Shown here: positions 9,074 through 18,000 of the stretch, in pieces
Layout: the number at the start of each line of letters is the position of its first letter
How positions within the stretch are numbered: the first letter of the stretch is position 1
DNA from: Goodfellowiella coeruleoviolacea
GTDB taxonomy: Bacteria > Actinomycetota > Actinomycetes > Mycobacteriales > Pseudonocardiaceae
DNA: 64,000 nt
Direction of reading: 5' to 3'
NCBI RefSeq assembly: GCF_024171785.1
Contig: NZ_JAMTCK010000011.1
Location: forward strand, 247,653 to 311,652
Notes under the pieces: model-generated
What the model was told of the DNA's origin: nothing
The model's input: the letters and a program-made list of their open reading frames with translations, nothing else
Database searches by the model: none
Translations under genes and position numbers: made by a program

Positions 9074-12000
9074 CCCAGCTCCCGGTCGATGAGTTCGAAG
9101 AGGTCCTCCGCGCTCGCCCCGGCGAGGTCGTCGCCGGGGTCGTCAGCGGAGTCGTCAGCGAGGCCGTCAGCGAGGCCGCCGTCCTCGGGCTCGTCCGGGT
9201 CGGCCAGGTGTTCGGCCAGCGCCCGGGCGGTCGGGAACTCGAACACCAGGGCGGCCGGGAGGGCGACACCGAGTTCGGCGGCCAGCCGGTTGCGCAGTTC
9301 GACCGACGTCAGCGAGGTGAAGCCGGCGTCGGAGAACGGTCGGTCCGGATCGAGCCGGGCGGGCGCGCTGTGCCCGAGCGCCGCCGCCGCGTGCCGCACG
9401 ACCAGGTCGAGCAACGCCCGGCGGCGCGCGGTCCCGGTCAGCCCGTCGAGGTCGGCGCGTCTGGTGGCCGGGGCGTGCAGTTCGGCGAGCAGCGGGCTCG
9501 GGCGGCCGGCGGTGAACTGCTCGGCGAACACCGGCCAGTCGACGTCGGCGACGACGACCGACGGCTCGTCGCGGCCCAGGGCCTGTTCGAGCGCGGTCAG
9601 CGCGTCCTGCGGCGCCAGTGGCCGCACGCCCTCGGCGTGCACGCCCCCCGCCGCCATGCCCTCGCCCGCCCAGGCGCCCCACGCCACCGACAGCGCGGGC
9701 AGGCCGAGCGAGCGGCGGTGTTCGGCCAGCCCGTCGAGGTAGGCGTTGGCCGCCGCGTAGCTGCCCTGCCCACCGCCGCCGACCACCCCGGCCAGGGAAC
9801 TGAACAGCACGAACGCCGAGAGGTCGTGGCCGAGGGTCAGCTCGTGCAGCCGCCGGGCCGCGTGGGCCTTGGGTCGCCACACCGCGTCGAAGCGTTCGGG
9901 CGTCAGCGAGTCGACGATGCCGTCGTCGAGCACTCCCGCGGCGTGCACGACGGCGGTGAGGTCGGGGTGCGCGGCGACGAGCCCGGCCAGCGCGGCGTCG
10001 TCGGTGATGTCCACGGCGTGCGCGGTGACCCGGGTGCCCGCCGCCGCCAGTTCGGCGACGAGCGCGGGGGCGCCGGGCGCGGCGAGCCCCCGGCGGCTGG
10101 CCAGGACGAGGTGGTCCGCGTGCCCGGCGAAGCAGCGGGCCACCTGCGCGCCCAGCGCCCCGGTCCCGCCGGTGACCAGGATCGTGCCGTGCGGCCGCCA
10201 GGCGCGGGACGGGGTTCGCGGTGCCCGGACCAGCCGGCGGCCGAACACCCCGTCGGGGGCGATGCGGACCTGGTCCTCACCGGTGTGCCCGGCCAGTACC
10301 CGGACCAGCTTGCCGAGCAGGTCCTCGTCCAGCGCACCGGGCAGCTCGACCGAACCGAGCCAGCGGCGCGGCTTCTCCAGCGCGAGCACCCGGCCGAGGC
10401 CGCGCACGGCGGCGTGCTCGGGCCGGCCGGCCGTCAGCGCCCAGACGCCGACCTCGTCGTCCAGTTCGCGGTCCAGCGTCAGCAGCTCACGGCAGTCCGA
10501 GGTGGACAGCACGACAGCGTCGGGCCGCGGGGCCTGCCGGAGTCGCTGGGCGAAACCCGCGCCCGAGGCGAGGAGCACCACCTCGGCGCCGTGGCGGGCC
10601 AGGCCCTCGCCCAGCCCGGGTGGCGGGTCGACGAGCAGCCAGGTGCCCGACAGCGCCGCCGGCGCGGTCTCGACCGGCCGCCACTCGATGCGGTAGGCCC
10701 GGCCGCCGTGGTCGTGGCCGGGCCAGAAGTGCTCGCGCTGGAAGGCGTAGGTCGGCAGGTCCGCCCGGTGCGGCGACACCCCCGGGAACGCGGGCGCGAA
10801 GTCGACGGCCACCCCGTCGGTGAACAGGTCCGCGACCGCGTGCAGCACCGAGTCCGGTTCGTCCCGCAACGCCGGCGCGCACACCGCGTCCTCGCCCAGG
10901 ATGCCGCGCGCGAGCACGGTCAGGCTCGCGCCGGGGCCGACCTCGACCAGGCGTCTCGCCCCGGCTCTCCCGGCGGCCAGCACCGCCTCGGAGAACCGCA
11001 CGGTCTCGCGCAGCTGCCGAACCCAGTACGCGGGTGTGCGCAGGTCCTCCTCGCTGGCGAGGGCTCCGGTGAGGGTGGAGACCACGGGCGTGCGCGGGCT
11101 CCGGTAGCTGATCCCGGCGGCGACCTCGCGGAACCGCGCGAGCACCGGCTCCACCAGTGCGGAGTGGAACGCGTGGGACACCCGCAGGCGCCGGCCGCCG
11201 CCGAAGCGCGACGCGACGCGGGTGACGGCGTCCTCGGGCCCGGAGATGACCACCGAACCCGGCCCGTTCACCGCGGCGACGGACACCCCGGGCTCGCCCG
11301 CCACCTCGTCCTCGGCCGCGTCGAGGGCGATCATCACCCCACCGGGCAGCGTTCGCATCAGCCGCCCCCGGGCCGTGACCAGGGTCGCGGCGTCGGCGAG
11401 GGAGAGTACCCCGGCGACGTGCGCGGCGGCGATCTCGCCGACGGAGTGGCCGAGCAGCAGGTCCGCGCGGACCCCGAACGACTCCAGCAGGCGGCAGGTC
11501 GCGACCTCGACGGCGAACAACGCCGGCTGGGCGAACTCGGTCTGGTCGAGGTCGCCGTCGAGCAGTCCGGGCGGGAACGCCGCGCGCACCTCGTCGTGGG
11601 CCTCGGCGAACGCCGGATACGCCGCGCGCAGCGCCTGTCCCATCCCGGCGCGCTGCGACCCCTGGCCGGAGAACAGGAACGCGGTGCGCCCGTCCGGTCG
11701 GGCGGCGCGCACGCGCAGCGCACCGGTCAGCGCCGCGCGCAGCTCGTCCCGCGTGTGTCCGAACAGGACGGTGCGGTGGGTGAGCGCGGCCCTGCCCCGA
11801 GACAGCGCCGCGCCGACCTCGGCCGCCGATCCCGGCCCCGGCCAGCGCGCCAGCCGGTCGGCCTGCGCCCGCAGCGCCGCCTCGGTGTGTCCGGAGAGGA
11901 CCCACGGGACGAGCCCGCCGGTCCCGGGGGCCCGCTCGGGCGGGTCACCGACCTCTTCCGGGGTGGCCTCCTCCAGGATGAGGTGCGCGTTCGTGCCGCT

Positions 12001-15000
12001 GATGCCGAACGAGGACACCGCCGCACGCCGGACCCGCCCGGTCTGTGGCCACGGCCGGTTCTCCCGCACCAGCTCGACCCGCCCCGCCGACCAGTCGATC
12101 TTCGACGACGGGGCGTCGACGTGCAGGGTCGCCGGGATCTCGCCGTGGCGCAGCGCCAGCACCGCCTTGATCACGCCCCCGACCCCGGCGGCGGCCTGGG
12201 TGTGGCCGATGTTGGACTTCAGCGAGCCGAGCAGCAGCGGCCGCTGCCGGTCCTGCCCGTAGGTCGCGAGCAGGGCGTGCGCCTCGATGGGGTCACCCAG
12301 GGCGGTGCCGGTGCCGTGCGCCTCCACGAGGTCGACATCGGCGGGGGTGAGCCCGGCGTCGGCCAGCGCGGCCCGGATCACCCGCTGCTGGGCGGGCCCG
12401 CTGGGCGCGGTCAGGCCGTTGGACGCGCCGTCGGAGTTGACCGCCGACCCGCGGATGACGGCCAGCGGCCGGTGCCCGTGGCGGCGGGCGTCGGACAGGC
12501 GCTCCAGCACCAGCACGCCGACGCCCTCGGACAGCCCGGTGCCGTCGGCGGCCTCGGCGAACGCCTTGCACCGCCCGTCGCGCGACACGCCGCCCTGTCG
12601 GCTGAACTCGGCGACCGGGTCCGGGGTCGCCATCGCGGTGACGCCGCCGGCGAGCATGAGCGAGGTTTCGCCGGACCGCAGTGACCGCACCGCCCAGTGC
12701 AGCGCGACCAGCGAGGACGAGCACGCGGTGTCCAGGGTGACCGCGGGTCCTTGCAGGCCGAGCACGTAGGCGATGCGCCCGGAGGCGACCGCGCCGGAGA
12801 CGCCGGTGAGCACGTGTCCGCGCAGCTGCTCGGCTTCCCGCACCACGCAGTGGTAGTCGTGGTAGCCGACCCCGGTGAAGACGCCGGTGTCGGTGCCGGC
12901 CAGCGCGCGCGGGTCGATGCCAGCGCGTTCGAGTGCCTCCCAGGTGGTCTCCAGCAGCAGGCGCTGCTGCGGGTCCATGCTGAGGGCCTCGATCGGGGAG
13001 AGGCCGAAGAAGTCCGCGTCGAACTCGGCCACGTCGGGCAGGAAGCCGCCGAACCCGGCCGGTTCGCCGTCGAGCGCCCAGCCGCGCCCGTCCGGGACCC
13101 CGGTGACCGCGTCGACGTTGTCCGCCACCAGCCGCCACAGGTCCTCCGGCGAGGCGACCCCGCCGGGGAAGCGGCAGGCCATGCCGATCACGGCGATGGG
13201 CTCCTCGGTCGACACCGGCGCCGGTGCGCGCACCCGCCGGGCGGCGCGGCCCTCGACCAGCCCGGTGAGGTGTTCGGTGAGCGCACCGGGCGTGGGGTGG
13301 TCGAAGACCAGCGTCGTCGGCAGGCGCAGCCCGGTCAGTCCGGCCAACCGGTTGCGGAGTTCGACCGCGGTCAGCGAGTCCACGCCGAGGTCCCGGAACG
13401 CGGCGTCGCGGGACACCGTCCACTCCGGACCGTGGCCGAGCACCGCCGCCAGCGTTGCGCGGATCAGGTCGCCGACGGCCTCGGGGCTCCTGTCGCGGGC
13501 CTCGGCCCGGCCCCGGGTGCGGAAGACCTCGCCGAGCACCGGCGGGACCGCGGCGGGCGCGTCGGCCGTCCAGAGCACCGGCGCCACGACGGGGGCGTCC
13601 GTGCGCACCGCGGCGTCGAACAGGCGCAGCGCGGCCTCGACGTCCAGACAGGACAGTCCGGCCGGGGCCAGCCTGCGCCGGTCGGCCTCGCCGAGCTTGC
13701 CCATCATGCCGATCTCGGCCGTCCACGGCCCCCACGCCAGGGACACCGCGGGCAGCCCCCGGTGCCGGCGGTGCGCGGCCAGCGCGTCGAGGTAGGCGTT
13801 GGCGGCCGCGTAGTTGGCCTGGCCCATGCCGCCGAGGACACCGGCGATCGAGGAGAACAGCACCAGGTCCGCGGTCCCGGCGAGTTCGTGCAGGTTCGCG
13901 GCCCCGTCGATCTTGGGGCGCAGGACCCGGGTCAGCTGCTCGGAGGTCAGCGCCTCGACGAGGGCGTTGTCGACGACCCCGGCGAGGTGGACCACGGCGC
14001 TGAGGGTGCGGCCGGCCACGGCGGCGGCCAGCGCGGCGCGGTCGGCGACGTCCGCCGCCACCACCGTGACCTCGGCGTCCAGATCGTCGAACTCGGCCGC
14101 GTCACCCCCGGACCGGCTCAGCAGCAGCAGTTCGCGCACGCCGTGCTCGCGGACGAGGTGGCGGGCCAGTGCCCGGCCGAGACCACCGGTGCCGCCGGTG
14201 ATCAGCACGGTGCCCTCGGGTTTCCAGCGGCGTGGCGCGGGTTCTGCCGGCACCAGCCTGGGCACCAGCGTCCCTCCGTCACGCACCCGCAGTTCCGGCT
14301 CGCCAGGCGGGAGCAGGGCTGGCGGCCCGGCGTCGCTGTGGACCAGGATGAACCGGCCCGGGTGCTCGGACTGCGCCGAGCGCACCAGGCCGCCGGCGGT
14401 GGCCCCGGCGAGGTCCTCGCCGACGACCACGGTCAGCGGCGCCACCGGCCCGGCCAGCCGCTCCTGGATCACCCGCAACACCGACCGCGCGGCCGCGTGC
14501 GGATCCGGCTCGTCGAGCACGAGCACGTCCCCGACGGGGTCGGTCGCGTCGACCGGGTCCCACCGCAGCTGGTACAGCCCGCCGGAGGGCACCGGTGGCC
14601 GGAGGACCACGCCGTCGACGGAGAGGATCACCGCACCGGCGGCGTCGGCGACCGTGACGGCGATCGTTCCCGGCGCGGTCCGGGTGAGCAGGGCCCGCGC
14701 GGGCGTCGCACCGGGCAGGTGGAGCCGGGCCCCCGTCCACGAGAACGGCATCCAGTCGGCGGGAACACCGACCAGCGCGGCGGCCTGGAGGGCGACGTTC
14801 ACCGCGGCCGGGTGCGCGCCGTAGCGGGCGGCGTCGGCCGGGGGCGGCTCGATCTCGACGTGGGCGGACGAGCCGCACGACCAGGCCCGGCGCAGGCCCC
14901 GGCACTCCGGCCCGTACCAGGCCCCGTGCGCTGCCAGCTCCGCGTAGAAGTCGCTGACGTCCAGTTCCGCCGCGGTTGCGGGCGGCCCGTCGAGCACCGC

Positions 15001-18000
15001 GCCGGCGGGGCCGTCGGTGCCGAGGACCGCGGTGGCGTGCAACACCCACGGCAGGCCGGCCGCCCGCCGGGCGTGCACGGTGGCGCGGGTGCCGGTCACG
15101 ACCACGCGCGCCTCGGCGGGCAGCACCAGCGGCGCGTGCAGGACCAGTTCCTCGATGCCGTCCACCCCGGCCTGCGCGGCGGCTTGGAACACGAGTTCGG
15201 CGATGCCCGTGCTGGGGAACACGATCTCCTCGCGCACCCGGTGCTCGCCCAGCCACGGCTCCGCGTCGGGCGCGAGCCGAGCGGTCAGCACCACGCCGTC
15301 CATCCCCGGCAGCTCCACGACGTCGCGGATCAGCGGGTGCCCGGAAGCGGGCCGGCCCGCGCCGGCGTCGAGCCAGAACCTGCGGTGCTGGAAGGCGTAG
15401 GTGGGCAGGGCGACCCGCCGGGCACCGGCGAACACCGCCGTCCAGTCGACCGGGCAGCCGTGCGTGGCGAGCACCCCGAGGGCGAGGTGCACCTGCGTGA
15501 GGTCCCCGCTGCCGCGCCTGGTCGTGCCGGTCACGGCGGCCGCCGCACCCGCGTCCGCCGCGGTCTGCTCGATGGCTCCGGTCAGCACCGGGTGCGGGCC
15601 GACCTCCAGGAAGAGGTCGTGACCGGCGGCGAGCAACGCGCGGACCGCCCGCTCGAAGCGGACGGGCTGGCGCAGGTTCCGGTACCAGTAGCCGGCGTCC
15701 AGCGAGTCGAACTCGCCGAGCGAGGAGAAGAACGGGATCGCGGGGGGCCTCGGCTCGATCGACGCCAGCTCCCGAGGCAACCGCTCCGCCAGGCGCTGCA
15801 CCGCGGCCGAGTGCGAGGGGTAGTCCACGGCGATCCGCCGGACGCGGGGATCATCGAGGATCGACTCGACCTGCCCGGAGACGACCACCGAACACGGGCC
15901 GTTGACCGCGGCGATGTCCAGCCGGTCCCCGATCAGTGCCCGCACCTCGTCCAGCGGCGCCGCCACCGACGCCATGCCGCCGGTGCCCGCCAGTTCCTCG
16001 GCGATCAACCGGCTGCGGACAGCCACCACCCGCGCGCCGTCGGCCAGTGACAGCGCGCCCGCGACGCAGGCCGCGGCGATCTCGCCCTGCGAGTGCCCGA
16101 CCACCGCCGCGGGTTCGACACCCCACGAGCGCCACAGGGCCGCCAGGGACACCAGCACGGCCCACAGCACGGGTTGCACCACCTCGACCCGCGACAGCGC
16201 CTGCTCGTCATCGAGCGCTTCGAGCGGTGCGAAGTCCACGTGCGGTTCCAGTGCCCGCGCGCACTCGGTGAGCGTCTCGGCGAACACCGGTGCGGTCTCC
16301 AGCAGCTCCCGCGCCATGCCGGTCCACTGCGCACCCTGGCCGGGGAAGACGAAAACCGGTCGGCGCTCGCGGTCCGCGACACCGGTGACCAGCCGGTCGT
16401 CCGGCTCGCCCCGGGCCAGCGCGGCCAGTGCCGCGCGCAACTGGTCGCGGTCGCGGCCCACGACCACGGCCCGGTGGAGCAGGTGGGCCCGGGTGGTCGC
16501 GAGGGAGAACCCGACGTCCGCCGGACTGCCGTGCTCCACTGTGGACAGCCGCAGCGCCTGGGCGCGCAGCGCTTCCGGTGTCGCGGCGGACAGCGGCCAG
16601 CACCCGGGACCGTCGGCGGGTCGCGGCTCCAGCGCCGGGTCCGCCGCTTCCAGGACCACGTGCGCGTTGGTCCCGGTGATCCCGAACGAGGACACCGCCG
16701 CGCGCCGCGGTCCGTCCCACCGCCGTGCCCGGGTCAGCAGCCGCAGCGGGGAGTTCGCCCAGTCCACCTGGGCCGAGGGCGCTTCGGCGTGCAGGGTCGG
16801 CGGCAGCACGGCGTGCCGCATCGCCTGAACCACCTTGATGACACCCGCGACCCCGGCCGCGGCCTGGGTGTGCCCGATGTTGGACTTCAGCGAGCCCAGC
16901 CACAGCGGGGTGGCCCGGCCCGGCCCGTAGGCCGCGATCAGCGCGTTCGCCTCGATCGGGTCGCCGAGCACGGTGCCGGTGCCGTGCGCCTCGACGACAT
17001 CGACCGCCTCGGCCGAGAGGGCGGCGTCGGCCAGTGCGGCCCGGATGACCCGCTGCTGGGCGAGCCCGCTGGGCGCGGTCAGGCCGTTGGACGCGCCGTC
17101 GGAGTTGATCGCGCTGCCCCGCACCACGGCCAGCACGTCGTGCCCGTTGCGCCGGGCGTCGGACAGCCGCTCGACGACGAGCACGGCCGCGCCCTCGGCC
17201 CAGCCGGTGCCGTCGGCCGCCGCGGCGAAGGACCGGCACCGGCCGTCCGGGGAGAGCCCGCCCTGGCGGGAGAACTCAAGGAACACCCCGGCGCTGGCCA
17301 TCACGGTCACCCCACCGGCCAGCGCGAGCGAGCACTCCCCCGCCCGCAGGGCGCGCACCGCGGAGTGCAGTGCCACCAGTGCGGACGAGCACGCGGTGTC
17401 GAGGGTCAGCGCCGGGCCTTCGAGCCCGAGGGCGTAGGCCACCCGCCCGGCGACCATCCCGGTGAGCGTGCCGGTCAGGGCGAGCCCGCCCGCGGTCCCG
17501 GTCACCTCGTGCAGGCGCGGGCCGTAGTCCTGCGCCATCGCGCCGAGGTAGACCCCGGTGTCGCTGCCGGCGAGCCGCGTCGGGTCGATCCCGGCCCGTT
17601 CGACGGCCTCCCAGGCGACCTCCAGCGCGAGCCGCTGCTGCGGGTCCATCGCCATCGCCTCGCGCGGCGAGATCCGGAACAGGGCCGGGTCGAAGCCGGC
17701 CGCGTCGTGCAGGAAACCCCCGCCCCCGGCGGTGATCCCGGCGGTGTCCCAGCCGCGATCGGCGGGCAGCGGCCCGATGGCGTCGCCGCCACGGGCGACG
17801 AGTTCCCACAGGTCCTCCGGGGAGGCGACGCCGCCGGGAAGCCGGCACGCCATTCCGACGATCACCACGGGATCGGTGTCGCCCGCCGGCCGCGGTTCGG
17901 GTGGTCGCGGCGGGGTTTCCGGCGCGCACGCGCGCAGGTGCTCGACGAGGGCGGCGGGGGTCGGGTGGTCGAACAGCGCGGTCGAGGGCAGTTCGACCCC

